From: Ulota crispa
Taxonomy: Eukaryota; Streptophyta; Bryopsida; Orthotrichales; Orthotrichaceae
Reading direction: 5' to 3'
Assembly: GCA_963920765.1 (NCBI GenBank)
Contig: OY987246.1
Span: forward strand, 17,170,868 to 17,234,867
Length of the DNA: 64,000 bases
Shown: in pieces, positions 19,098-31,557 of the stretch
Numbering within the stretch: position 1 is the stretch's first letter
Layout: each line of letters begins with the position of its first letter
Program-made: the position numbers and the translations under genes
Notes under the pieces: generated by a model
What the model was told of the DNA's origin: nothing
The model's database searches: none
The model's input: only the letters and a program-made list of their open reading frames with translations

Positions 19098-19698
19098 CCC
19101 TTAAGCGCCCAGGCCATGTTCACCAAAATGCAAACTTAGTCACACTCTATCCAACTAAGGGCGGCTTCACACTATGACCGGTTAAATTGAGAGGCCCTCA
19201 AATTGAGTGGCCAAACTTTGCCAAGAGGGCAAGACAATCTGCTGAAAATAGACAATAAATGTTGAAACTGACACCTAAAATTGATGGCTTCTCGCACATA
19301 GTTTGGGTCCAGCATTTTGCTAGACCCAAACTTCCCTTTGAGAGGCCGTCAACCTTGAATGATAAAATGTTGCCATGCAGGCAAATGGCAAATGACGGCC
19401 TTTGGAGTTTGGCCTCTAGTATGAAGGCTTGAGCGGCCGGACTCTCGATTTCATGCAATCTGATTGGTGCACACCAATAGCCTCTTGACCTTCGACCATA
19501 GGGTGAAGCCGCCCTAATTTTTCATGACAAATGAGATTAGTAAAATCCAACCGTATTGATTGGTAGGGGACATAAGCCCAGAAGTACAAGAAAAAAGGAC
19601 GCATGATTTGTCTTTATTAATGAAACAATTATAACAGTCAAACATGGAACTTTTTTAATTGTGAGAGGCAATATTTGGGTCTGTGGGGCACTTAGGGG
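19098..19698. mobile_element. piggyBac-like element, subfamily Q4, with nested Harbinger-like element
   Basis: TTAA (19094-19097), CCCTTAAGCGCCC...GGGGCACTTAGGGG, TTAA (19699-19702). Some 60% of its length is the insertion at 19159-19514. Confidence 0.7.
19159..19514. mobile_element. Harbinger-like MITE, family F, 356 bp, TSD TAA
   Basis: GGGCGGCTTCACACTATGACC-type terminus and its complement GGTGAAGCCGCCC; TAA at 19156-19158 and 19515-19517. Same family as 44270-44634. Confidence 0.78.
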
Positions 19699-19702
19699 TT
19701 AA

Positions 19703-22676
19703 TATAGGGATTTTAGTTTATTGATATAGGCACACTTAGAGTTTGTTATATGTACTCAGGGGAGAAGGGATAAATTAACTTTAGATATTTATCTTTGACA
19801 AGTTGAATTTGAAAAATTGAATCCATGTTTAGGTTTAGAGACTTTGATTTGGTCTAGACCACAAAGAAGGATACAATTGAACAATGTCTAGTGGAGAACC
19901 TTAGCTTTTTTTTGCAAGAAAGGACAAAAGTAATAATTTATTCCCTAATTACGCTTTTTCACTAGAAGTTGTTACAATTATAACCTCCTTTGTGATTTTA
20001 AACTAAATCAAGATCTCTAAGTCTAAGTCTCAATCTAAATTTTTGAAATTCAACTTGTTGATGATAAATATCTAAAATTTGCCCCCTTGTTGTTCATATA
20101 ACAAACCCCGGTGTGCCTGTACATAATTTACTTATCTTTAAGTTTGATATATTGCCACTTAGGGCCACTTTATACGACCCCCCATTATTGGTCCAATTTA
20201 CAAACCACGTAAATGAAACAACGGGATTTTGAATTGGCCCATCAATTGGGTCCTTAAGGGTTGGCCTAATTGGTCTTGTTGATGGATGACATGGCCGCTT
20301 ATGTGACGAATTAGAAGTGTCAAAAATCAGTTCCAAAACCAAAAAAATTGAAGCACTACGTATACAATGTATAAACCTAATTCAAGAACACAAACCTGAT
20401 TTTCTAATTTGAAATGGCGTCTTCAATTGGGCAAGAATGCATTATATTAGAACTTTGACCCAACTGTCCACTGGATTTTGAATTGGGCCAACTTTATGTT
20501 TGGGCATGGGGCCCTCATATATAAAGTGCCCCTAATCAATATTCCAGGGAGATGTTGAACTTTGTAGGTGAAAACCCTACATTTTTCATTTACAACTAGT
20601 TCTTTTGATGCATGCATTAGATATTGCCTACATACTTATATCATGATTAAACATTTTCCAAAAAATATATTTGATTTTTATCCAATTGATTCAAATTACA
20701 ACCTATTTTTGACATTTTATTTGGCTAACTTTCTATTTTTATTTAGATCTCCTTGCTCATAGCCCCTTATTCAAGTATTACACATGCATGTTTTTCTTAT
20801 TTTTCCTTGAGACTTGTAGATAATTGGTATATAAATGGTTGGCTTTAGTTGAAAGGTATGTGTCCTATAGTCCATGAGAGTGTAAGGAGTGAATCGCATA
20901 GGTCAAGGGGGCACCCATATCTTTTGATTAAGTGGCCTACTCTGACAATGTGTTCTCTCCAAGAAATCATTTGTGTGCCATCCTTGGTGCCCTCCCTTGA
21001 GCTGTAAAGCCAAATTTCCACTACCGTAGTGGTCCATGCTTGCATTTTCTTCACCTTCGGACATGCGTCAAACTTCTCTATTTTCTCATGAAAAATGTAT
21101 AATTTTTGGGTGAAAAAACTCTAAACTCCTTGATAAAATTTTGTTTTCCCTATGGTTTGAAACCCCATATTGTGAAGTGTTTAAATAATATCTCACAGTA
21201 GAAGAGGTTATTTACAATGTTCTCATCCATTTTGGTAAGAGTTGGATGCACCTTTTTTAAGCTAATGTTACAGCACTATAGCTTGGTAATAAGCAAAGTG
21301 AAGCGTGTCATCACGTGAAGACGGAAGTTGTAGAAACAAAAAGTAACACTTAGTAAGTTTCATTTCATTAGTTGGGCTAAAGACACCATTTTCATGGCAA
21401 AACTTAAATCTGATAGGAGATAAAAGTTATGAAGTACATCAAAATGCGTCGTTAGTTATCCATGCATTCAACATCTACTAGTGTAGAAAATTTCGTGGGA
21501 CTTCTTCCCAAATAAAAGAAAACTTTGTAAGTTTACCCAATTTCCACTCGGCCTGGCACCCACCCACCCAAATGCACTTTTTAGGTTTTGAGATGCTCAT
21601 TTGGTTCCTCCAAGTCTCACACATCTCAGTCGCCATTTTTTTCTCTCCACTGCTGCTTTAACAATATTGATTATACTCTCTTTATGGGCTTTGGAGCAAA
21701 GGCAAATGCTCCATTTACATTGAATGTTGTGAAGAAATGTAAGGAGGCCGCTACTCCAAAGGTCGGCCAAAAGAGCTACATTTTTAATAATATTCTTAGC
21801 AATTTGAATCTTAACGAGCCAACATTCCTTGTGTAAATGATGAACATGACAATTTTGAAACAAACATTGCGTCATTGTAGGTACACGTGTATTATTTAGC
21901 AATTGGGGTATTTTACATTTGTGTTATTTGTTTTTTAATGGTTGTTATCAACATTTGGGGAGAAGTTTTGATTTTATCAGCCAAAATCTAGCATGTCCCA
22001 TTTTCAAATTAATTTTCATTCATTGATTATTTCCTCCAAATTTCCTATATATTGATATGTAGCTACTATATATGCACGCGCTTTGCATGAGTTGTTTGTG
22101 CATGGATGTTGCAATATTCCAATAGATTTTTCTATTCATTTGCTTGGAAGTCAATCTAGAGTTTCAAACATTGTTTGCACAAGATTTTTATCTCATGACA
22201 AAAACACTAAAAATTATATTTGTCTTCATCACATTGATACTCTTTGGTACTTTACTAGGGGGTACTTGGCGTCCCTATACTTGCAGGCTTGGGGCACTCA
22301 CTTGAGACTTGGCGCCTAAAGCGCCCATTTCAATATTTCAATATTTTGTGGGTTTTCTTGCACATGGTTGGAGGGCACTTGGTATTTTACATCTAGAGCA
22401 TCTTTTCTTACTTTAACTTACACCAAAAATTTCTAAAAGATTCTAAAAAATAGCATAGACTAAAGGAGGGAAAAATCCTCTTGCTTAGTAGTATAAATAT
22501 ATTATGATTGTGATAATAAATTGATTGATTTTTTCTCAGGTGATTTCAAGTTTCAACCACTAATTTTGTAATTTCAACAAGTTGGCAATACATTAAATGC
22601 CAATTCTCCCCAGACCTTGCTTGACATACTTAGTTTAGATTCAACCATCTTGGCAGGTGTAGGGACATCCCCATTG
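19703..22676. other. Intergenic, no gene seen
   Basis: AT-rich DNA with only short chance ORFs. About 21950-22080 and 22555-22620 are the two halves of the dispersed repeat also found at 10522-10735, split here by about 470 bp of unidentified sequence. Confidence 0.45.
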
Positions 22677-22679
22677 TAA

Positions 22680-23070
22680 GAGCATCGCCAATGTAGCTAT
22701 AAACAAACTTGGTATAACACACACGTTTAGTTTTTAATTAATAATTGATCATAGTATGAAAATTATATTATTTGAATGGCATGAATTTTTTTGTTGTAAA
22801 AACACACTAAAACTTTGGTTTAGACATTGGTTGATTTTTAGATACATGGCATCAAGTGTTAGCTAGCTTCCAAAAAATTTAGAGGCCTTGCCAAATCAAG
22901 CCTAAAAGAGAGAACTTCAACCAAGGGCACGGTATAATGATGTGTTGTGTTTTTACAACAAGAAAAGTTATGCCATTCAAATAATATAATTTTCATACCA
23001 TGATCAATTATTAATTAAAAACTAAACATGGGTTATACCAAGCATGTTTACGGCTGCATTGGCGATGCTT
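22680..23070. mobile_element. Harbinger-like MITE with long inner hairpin, 391 bp, TSD TAA
   Basis: GAGCATCGCCAATG...CATTGGCGATGCTT between TAA (22677-22679) and TAA (23071-23073). Inner arms of about 100 bp (around TTAATTGATC-like sequence at 22735-22800 and 22960-23030) are also complementary. Confidence 0.7.
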
Positions 23071-23073
23071 TAA

Positions 23074-23301
23074 CCCTTGAAGGGCCCTTGGGCTCTGGAG
23101 CTATAGTACCAAATACAATTGCAACCAATATTCAAAAGTTTGATTCAACTGAAAACTAAACTAAGTGTTACAACCATACATATTGAAGGGTTTTTTGATG
23201 GTGGATGCATAATTTTTTTGAAAAGCCCTCAAAGCAGCTCAAATATGTCTGTACATACAATTGTACATATGGCTGCAAATGGCGTTCAGGCCCTTCAGGG
23301 G
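23074..23301. mobile_element. piggyBac-like element, subfamily Q5, 228 bp
   Basis: TTAA (23070-23073), CCCTTGAAGGGCC...GGCCCTTCAGGGG, then CTAA. Homologous to 54633-54856 in the opposite orientation. It abuts the Harbinger-like element. Confidence 0.7.
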
Positions 23302-23344
23302 CTAAATTATTTGCCACTTCCAGGGCTTTTCATAACACAACAAT

Positions 23345-23560
23345 GAACGGGGAGAACAGAAAAACAACATAAAGTCAGCCAAATGAAATGTACAAAATAC
23401 CGATTGAAAATTTAAAAAATCAGCTAGAAACTAGCTAAATTTTTGAAAAATTTCCAATTATAGTGTAGGTATATGGAGAATAGCCTGTGCATCCACTGAA
23501 AAAACCAGATGAAATTGGGAAATGTAGGCTTTTACCAGAAAGAGCTCAAAATCTCCCCGC
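23345..23560 (+). repeat. Dispersed repeat R, copy 1
   Basis: GGGGAGAACAGAAAAACAAC...GTCAGCCAAA... ATCAGCTAG...TTATAGTGTAGGTAT...GTGCATCCACTGAAAA. Related stretches lie at 28925-29150, 54860-55015 and 63865-64000. Boundaries are approximate and the class is unknown. Confidence 0.45.
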
Positions 23561-25865
23561 ACACTGGAACACAGTACACTCATCGTAGAATGGGGACTTT
23601 CGTAATTGCAGTTGCTGTTGCTCTGCAGCCTCATTTGCAATCATATTCACGGCTGTCCCCTGAGTCTCTGACCCTGCCCAAACCGGACCCCGGCCTGGCA
23701 GCAGCCTCAATCAGGTGGCTGCCCATGACTGAGACTCTGCACGGACATCTCAGCCTTCCGTTGTAGCTCCGTAGCGGTCATCAATCCTTTGACATACCCG
23801 GTACATTGGTATCACATACAGTACTGAGAACTCATTAGTTGGCAGCGCTCTGGAGTCTGGAATTGAAAGAATACAGTCAATACACTGCAATGATTAAGGT
23901 GCCTTATGTTTAGGTATTCAGCATAAAATGTCTCTTCTATCTTCATCTAATTTGATTTCCCACTTGTCGTCGTCACATTAGTTGTTACCCTGTAGAATCT
24001 TGCATGGAGAGTTCATTGGTTATGACCCAGTTGATTCTGCATGGAGATGTCATTGGTTGTTGTTCTGCACAATCCTACGAGGAAGTTTCATTGGTTATTA
24101 TCCTCACTTCCTCAGTAATAGCTCTATAAAAATTCAGTTAGTAAGAAGCAAAAATACTAAACACTCATTTTGGGCAACTTGAACGTAATACAATGCCCTT
24201 CAACAAGTTCTCTAGTTCTTTGAAACTTAGTTAGCCATCATTTCAACTTTGTCAAACAATAACAAGTCCCATAGCCCTATTAGTATTTTTTTCATTATTA
24301 TAGTTTGTAAATATATGACTTGATTCTTAAAGTTCTTTGATTATGTTTTACCAAAAAACTTTTAGAATTAGTTGTTTCGATAACAAAGGTAAAAAAAATA
24401 GAAAATGAAATTTAGGTGCAATTTATTGTAGGATCTAGTAGTAAACTATCTCATTATGTTGTTGTAAAAAGACAAAAGCTATTTGCCTCAAAGATTGTGA
24501 GTAATTGAATTTGAAGTGAGAAATGATTTTTTTGGGTGCATTCAAATTTTGGGTAGCTCTAGTACAAGGAGGCTTTTTGCACCAATTGATTTCACCTTTT
24601 TGCTTGATATTTTTCAAAATGACTTTTATGATAGAGATGTTCCTATGCTTAAAAAATTTCATAACACTTTGAATTGAGGAGCTCGCGTCTACTAAAAACT
24701 TAGAGTAGGAAACTGGCACCAAGAAAATATTATACAAAGCTGTTTTTTCAACAATTTTTGGCTTCTTAGTAAAATAATATTTTCAAAATATGAACAATAG
24801 GGGTTTAGGTTTCAGTTAGCTTTAGAGGAAGGGAAAACATTAAAGGAAATTGGTCAAAAGTTGTGATGTTGACAAGCTTGATCAACATAGGGCCATATCC
24901 ACCTAAGGTGAAGTAATGGGCAATAAGCAAAACCAATTGCCTTCATGGAGCAAGATTGGGTCAAGGTTTGACAAGGAACTAGCTTTGCCCTTCAATTTTT
25001 GGGTAGGATCCCAAAATTTAAGATGGTGTGTAAATCGTTCTAAATAATTTTGCCCATCTTGCCCTTCAAGTAAGAAAAATCACATTTTCCATCATAAGTG
25101 TTTTTTTACAAACTGAAATGATTTGAAACTTGTTGCTTTGAAAACATACTCCTTGGGTAGATATCCTCTAATTTTTTTGTGAAAATTTGTTTATTATTCT
25201 GTAAGTACTAGCTTGCCTAAAATTGTTATGTTGCTAAAAACAATGTTTGGTTTTTAGAGATTCAAATTGTTAGTATATGGCCTTGTGTTATTTTTTTAAT
25301 TTTGAAATTTTCAATAGCTATTCTCCATCAATGATTGTTGTCTAGTTGAATTTCAAAGAACTTGAGAACTTGTTGAAAGGCATTGATTTCATGAAAACAT
25401 CACATGCATTTACAAAACCAAGATAAGTGATGCTTTTGTAATCTCAAAAAATAAAATAGAAATGGTTGTGACAAATGCTAATTACATTACAATTTGTGCA
25501 AAATCATATTTATATTAAAAATTTCCACGGGCTTTGCATTAAGAGTAATCAAATCCATCATCTCCACAGTTGAATTGGACCAACCTCAAAAGACATTATA
25601 ATTGTACGTGATGTTTTTGAACATACAATAATGAAAGCCCATTGGAGTGTTAATGATGTTGTTGTAGATTAAAAGCACAACGACCTCATATTGAATCTCT
25701 TTGCAAAACATGCACACTACAGTAAGTTAGTGGTTCATGGTCTTACCTAAATAGTAGGACTATGTTACAATCATCTGTTTTTCACACGAGGGATTCAATC
25801 ATGGCAATAAAGTTGTAAAGGTTGCTGATAGAAAAACCAGTTGGCACCATTTCAATTCCATAGTA
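23561..25865. other. Intergenic, no gene seen
   Basis: The stretch 23600-23770 is GC-rich with an 85-codon open frame but no recognisable protein. Between 23990 and 24110 a TTCATTGGTTAT-type motif recurs three times. The rest is AT-rich. Confidence 0.4.
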
Positions 25866-26312
25866 AGGTAGGAGCACCTCTCACTGTTAGTGTCCCCATC
25901 CCCAATGTTTATTTGTGTCAATGATGTTAGTGATTAACAATTCAATAAAAAATTGGGTATGAGTGACAAAATGATGGTTATGAGTGACAAATGATGGTTT
26001 TGGGTGACTAATGATGGTTTTGGGTGACAAAGTGGTGGTTATGGGTGAGTGACATGACAATTTTGAGTGCCCCATCTCATTATTTAAGAACTCCTCAAGT
26101 TAGTATTATGAGCATATGAGCACACTATACATTTTCAGCAATTTAGGATTTTGAAAAATCTTTGTGAACAAATACTTGCAAATGGAACTTTCAAATTGAT
26201 GCCAATATTTTCAAGATTTCTCTTCATAACTTAACACGATTTTTTTCAAAATTCATCAATTGATTTTCCTACCTCAAAACCCTTAGTCTCACACTTATGG
26301 GTGCTCCTACCT
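25866..26312. mobile_element. TA-inserting MITE, family M, 447 bp, with internal minisatellite
   Basis: AGGTAGGAGCACC...GGGTGCTCCTACCT between TA (25864-25865) and TA (26313-26314). The interior has degenerate repeats of ATGGTTTTGGGTGACAAA at 25965-26050. Confidence 0.75.
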
Positions 26313-26496
26313 TAACGTAGCAATTAGATGCAATGCCATAGAGTAGATCCATGGCTCAAAACTAAAAGTTGAGCCCAAATTGGAAACACATAAAAAATTT
26401 ACGCTTATTATGCTCAATAGCTTAAACTTATATAAACAAGAGTTTAAAAATTCCAAAAGAAGTACCCCTTGGTCAAAGCTCAATCTATTGCATATA

Positions 26497-26812
26497 AGGT
26501 AGGAGCACCCATAAGCGTCACCATCCCCATAACTGTCACTTCTAGAATCTTGGAAAATTTGTGGAAATGAATAGATGTAATTACAAGGATGTACAACTTG
26601 TGAACATGAAATTTTGAAAGTGGTTATGGGTGCAATGGCAATTTGCTCTTTAAAAATTCACAACTTATTCTTAGAGTATCCAAATAATGTATTCAAAAGT
26701 GCAAACTTTTTTTTTTCTATTCCTAATAAGATCCAATAATTTGCTTGCTGTTTATTGATGATACTCATCATGTTCAAAACCCTTAGTTTGACGTTTATGG
26801 GTGCTCCTACCT
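26497..26812. mobile_element. TA-inserting MITE, family M, 316 bp
   Basis: AGGTAGGAGCACCCATAAGC... and ...TTTATGGGTGCTCCTACCT between TA (26495-26496) and TA (26813-26814). Closely matches 28561-28880. Confidence 0.8.
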
Positions 26813-26848
26813 TACGTCTATGTGGGGGTAAAGGTGGAAAAATCGCAA

Positions 26849-27483
26849 TATTTGTTACTTTGGGAAAAACAAGGGGCCCACTTTATTTTCCCCTCAAACC
26901 CAAAAAGTTACTTTAAAACCATATTCAAAGGTATCAGATTCAATCTGAGCCACTAAGATTTTTTCCCTCGCAAATCCCTCCTCTTAGGGGAAGGCACGTG
27001 TTGGTTTGAGGTGATCACCTCAAACTTCCTGACTCACTTCCTGAAAGTCCCAAAATGTACCATTTTTCCAAATTAACGAATATTGCGTTAAAAACTCTAA
27101 CTTTTCACCTCGGAAGAAAATGTGAAAGTTTATATATTTGTCATTAGAAAGATTGAATTTGGAAATTTTGAATTCACATTTGTTTGTAGAGACCTTTGTT
27201 TAATTTAGATATGTGATACAACTAAACATTGAACACCATATTATGTAATCTGGGAAAAAGGGTACTTTTTGGGACTTTTGAAGGTTCTAGGTGATCACCT
27301 AAAACTGAGCTCTAGTGTTATTTTTGGTACACGTGCCCTCACCTAAGAGGAGGAATTTGAGAGGGAAAAAATCTTAGTGGCTCAGACTGAATCTGATACC
27401 TTCAAATATGGTTTAAGGTAACTTTTTGGGTTTAAGGTGGAGTACAAAATGGTACCTCCCTTTTTCCCAAATTACATAATATG
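26849..27483. mobile_element. Large foldback element, family J, about 635 bp
   Basis: Outer arms of roughly 190 bp are inverted copies of each other (TTTGGGAAAAA..., GATTCAATCTGAGCCACTAA and its complement, then GGTGATCACCT). A shortened copy lies at about 57440-57695. Exact ends and TSD not resolved. Confidence 0.55.
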
Positions 27484-27745
27484 GTGTTATTGCCTAAACA
27501 GAGGGCATATTATTACTTTTTCCTTGGTTTGTAAGAATTGCTCAAATTTACCACCTTGGCCCCACATTGAAGTATGTGTAGTAGATCAATTCTTTGGTCA
27601 CTACAATAACTTTCATCAATAATTATTGCAACTGTCGCTTTTTAACAACAATAAGGACTTGACAACAACAAAAAAACTGCAAAAAAACAAACTAGCATTG
27701 TTTATGCCATAACTTGTGTGAAATCCTAAAATTTAGAAAGTTGTA

Positions 27746-28074
27746 AGGTAGGAGGCTCATAAATGGAGCATCTAAGGGCTAAAACTAAATTTTGGGTAGG
27801 TGAAACTCCTTGAAATGATCTTCTAGTAAACTTTCCTTGAAAGTCAAGAAGAACTGGCATCTAACCTAAGTTGTTTCATATTTTTGAAACTTTGTGGAAT
27901 TAATTATGAATATTTGAGGTAGAAAGGCCTTAGGGCTATATAAAATGGAACTCCTCCTCAAATGTACATGACCAGTACATTATTGAAGGGTTATGAAAAA
28001 CAACATGTACAAAAAGATTACATTTGAGCAGGTACTCCATTTTAGAACCTGCTCCAAATTAGAGCCTCCTATGT
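27746..28074. mobile_element. TA-inserting MITE, family M2, diverged
   Basis: TA (27744-27745) then AGGTAGGAGGCTCATAAA; right end GAGCCTCCTATG decayed. The interior is the inverse of 29611-29935 (shared motif around AACTTGGGTTAGATG). Confidence 0.5.
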
Positions 28075-28560
28075 TATGCACCTCCAAGTGGTCATGCAAT
28101 AACTTTCTGAAGTAAGGTAACCTAATTATTAAGGCAACCTAAATGCACTTTTGAGTGTAATGTAAAGAGGTCTTCGATTTTGGGGGGCGGGAGCTCTTCC
28201 TTACAAACTGAAGTACAAAATCAGTGGAGGATTTTGTGGCTGCAGAAGAAGCGTGTAAGCTACTGCAAATGCTGTTGGAGAAGTTGGAGAACTGGGGGAG
28301 AGGGCTGAGAGCACGTTGGTTTGCTCTTGCATTGGTATGTCCGCCTATGCTTGCTTTGGAGTTGGGGCAAGTGCTTTTGTACCGTCCTTTGGGCCTCCTT
28401 GGAATGGATACATGAGTACCCACTCCCTAGTACCCACCTGTCTTCGCGTAGATCTCAACCAGATTAATATGGAGTTGCCTTGCTGCTGTGGCTCTTGCTG
28501 CTCATGGAAGCCTTCCTCAAGTTTTCCGGACAATGCCCCCACTTTGACAACAACTCCATA
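28075..28560. other. GC-richer intergenic patch, no gene assigned
   Basis: Compositionally closer to exons than its surroundings, with several overlapping open frames of 63-94 codons, but none shows a recognisable domain or clear splice sites. Confidence 0.3.
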
Positions 28561-28880
28561 AGGTAGGAACACCCATAAGCATCAGCATCACTGTCCCTAT
28601 AACCGTCACCTCTAAAATCTTGAAAAATTTATGGAAATGAATAGATGTAATTACAAGGATACACAACATGTGAACATAAAACCTTAGTGTTAGTTATGGG
28701 TACAATGGCAGTTTACTCTTTAAAAGTTCACAACTTATTCTCACATTATCCAAATAATACATTCAAAAGTGCAAACTCATTTTTTTTTTGTTCCTAATAA
28801 GATCTTATAATTTGCTAGTTGTTTATTAATAGTCATCATGTTCAAAACCCTTTGTTTGACGTTTATGGGTGCTCCTACCT
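28561..28880. mobile_element. TA-inserting MITE, family M, 320 bp
   Basis: AGGTAGGAACACCCATAAGC... and ...TTTATGGGTGCTCCTACCT between TA (28559-28560) and TA (28881-28882). Confidence 0.8.
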
Positions 28881-28924
28881 TATAACCTCCTGTCCAACCT
28901 TCCCTTTGACCATATTGGTCTTAC

Positions 28925-29150
28925 CAATGAGCGGGAAGATCCGAAAAAACAACAGAAAGTTAGCTAAAGGAAACGTCAAATAAACTAGTTGAGATTTGAA
29001 TCAACTGGATAAAAATCGGCTAGATTTTGTGAAACTTCTCATAGTAGTATAAGTACAAAGGCAATGGTTGGTGCATACACTAAAAATGGGTTGAAAATTG
29101 AGAATAGAGGAATTTTATCAAAGGGCTCAAAATATCTGTAGACAATTGGA
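28925..29150 (+). repeat. Dispersed repeat R, copy 2
   Basis: Shares the order CGGGAAGATCCGAAAAAACA, GTTAGCTAAAGG, TTGAGATTTGAATC, ATCGGCTAGATTTTG, GGTGCATAC with copies 1 and 3. Confidence 0.45.
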
Positions 29151-29610
29151 TCTTACTACTCCAAAACATATGTGAAGACCGGAACTACTCAATTTGGATT
29201 TTCAGCACATTTAGCACTGTGATTAGCTACTAATCAAAGCTGTAAAGCACTGTAGGGATATTTGTTGTTTGTATCCAAGCGGATTTTATTTGCAAAATCA
29301 GGATTTCTTGCTAAAATTAGGGTTTCATAAGTGGTTTGCAAGTAAACTTGCGTTACAAGGGATTACAGATTCTTCATTTAGTCTTCTTGAGTTCATCCAA
29401 ATTTCTTGAGGTAATTTACACCAAGTTGTGCTTGACGAAGAAAGTGTCACGGGGAAAAATGGGCTGACGCATTGGGTTTTGCCCACCTCATTGACCCAGT
29501 TTTTTCTAAAATGCTCTCTTCATCAAGCATTACACTATACAAATTTGAAGCAATGCTCTTGACCACTTCTACAGAAATGGGTTCTGTTGAGATTTTGAAT
29601 GTGATGCATA

Positions 29611-29935
29611 AAGTAGGAGGCTCGAAAACCGTCCAAGCTCTAAAACCGCTCACCCTCTGAAATGTGCTCACTTTATACATGCTTTTTTTCATAAATTTTT
29701 AAAATGTATAATTAGTGTACATTTGAAGAGGTGAGCGGTTTTTGTGTCCTATGCCATTTCAATTTCAAAATTTCATAACTAATTCTACAAAACTCTAAGA
29801 AATATGAAACAACTTGGGTTAGATGTCAATTCTTCTTGTCTTTCAAGAAAATTTTACTGAAAAATATTTCAAGAAGTTCTACCTCCCCAAATTCAGTTTC
29901 AGCCCTTAGATGGTCGGTTTATGAGCCTCCTACCT
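29611..29935. mobile_element. TA-inserting MITE, family M2, 325 bp
   Basis: AAGTAGGAGGCTCG...GAGCCTCCTACCT between TA (29609-29610) and TA (29936-29937). Confidence 0.7.
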
Positions 29936-31557
29936 TAAGCCAAACTTGAATTTGACATTTAGAGAACATTCAAAAATTACAGTGTTACAGGAATACAAGG
30001 AGTTGAGACTTCTAAAGCACGCAACCAAAAACAAGGATTTACATATGGTTGCTTTAGTAGTTGAATGATGAAAAATGGAGGAAAATGAGTAGAAGAGCTT
30101 TGATCTTAAAAGGGTTCTCAAACAAAGTCAAGTTATAAAGCATCAATTGTTTGTTAGTCACCAAAAGATTTAAATTCATAGAGGAAGGGAGAAGAAAAGG
30201 TTTGGAAAGGGAGGGTGAAAAGTCACCATAAATTGCGAGAGATGGCGCTAGAGGATGGAGAGGCATATTAGGGTCACTCAATTGAAGAGAAGAACATTTC
30301 ACCAACTCCTAATTTATAAAGGGAATATTACAAAATTCAATGTTTAGTGATTATCAATACCTTCAGTGTTAGTTCAATGGTTTCAATGTTTTCTCAATTG
30401 ATTGATGGGTATATAATATAAATCATTATGATAATTAAAAAGTTAAATAAATTTTACATTGTAATTACATCAATTAGTACTTCAAACTCTTTAGCATATA
30501 AGCAAAAAAACTAGTAGTATTTTAGTGCAAAATCTCTATGAGTACTACATTATAAATTTTAGCGTTTATTGATACTGACGTGATTCTAGTGTTTTTTTGA
30601 TATTGATGTATTGGCTTCTTAGTTATCCATCAACAAAAACAACACTAAAGCTATCAACAATATTTCTAGTTTTTATTTAAAGAAAATTACCATAACATTA
30701 ACCAATGCGTTTGGAATGTCTTTGGTGAACAATATAGTCAAACAAGTGGAAGGTTTATGTTTTACTAAGGATTGGTAATTTTATCTTTGCAAAATAGTCT
30801 ATCCATATGGTAAAGTGGGAAAGATCTTCTCTTGCTTAACAATACCATGGGTTATGACACTTTAAAGTTCGGATTCTGAACCTTTCATTATTGCAGAACT
30901 TTCTTCAAAAAAAATTTCTTAACCTGCAGATCATGTATTTTCACTTAACTTGAGTACAACTGTCATTGATTGACAACTTGAGTTTGCATGTAACACACAA
31001 AGCCGGGAAGGCAAATTCCAAAATCACCAAGAAGATATGTGATCTTCAAAATTAGCTCAGTGGCGAAAACACTACTAAATGTGCTAAAAATTCAAATTCA
31101 ACTACATGATATTCACGTCTTTTAAGCTATAAAAGCATGCTACTAGATTTAACCACGTTTGTGAACATTGGTGTCCACCTAAGCTACCGTTCTTATAAAA
31201 CCTTGTGTCATATAAATATACAAAAAAGTCACTCAAATTATCACCATATGGACTTTTACGAGGGGATGCAACCTACATGAACCTACCCTCCGTGCTGCTC
31301 TGGCCACTTGGAGGACCATTCATGCATATCCATGCTCTGTTGAAACTAAGATTAATCTAGAGAATGACATTCCTAGCATAGCGATCACCATGCTTCGGTA
31401 AGAGCGGTAAGAACATTTCATGGAATTACAATATTTCATTGTAGTTCCTTAAATTCACTAATTAGATTTGCCGCCTACGGCGGATCAGGAATTGTCCCCC
31501 GCCAAGGGCTATAACAACCAATGAAAACCAGATCGAAGTTTCAACAATCCTCAGAAA
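29936..31557. other. Intergenic, no gene seen
   Basis: AT-rich, only short chance frames. The last 100-150 bp probably belong to the 3' UTR of the coiled-coil gene. Confidence 0.45.

Noticed and set aside
23509-23766. GC-rich 85-codon ORF
   Set aside because: No domain, no splice partners, and it starts in dispersed repeat R.
28139-28572. Cluster of overlapping ORFs in a GC-richer patch
   Set aside because: Frames overlap on both strands with no recognisable protein; could be an old gene fragment but cannot be supported.
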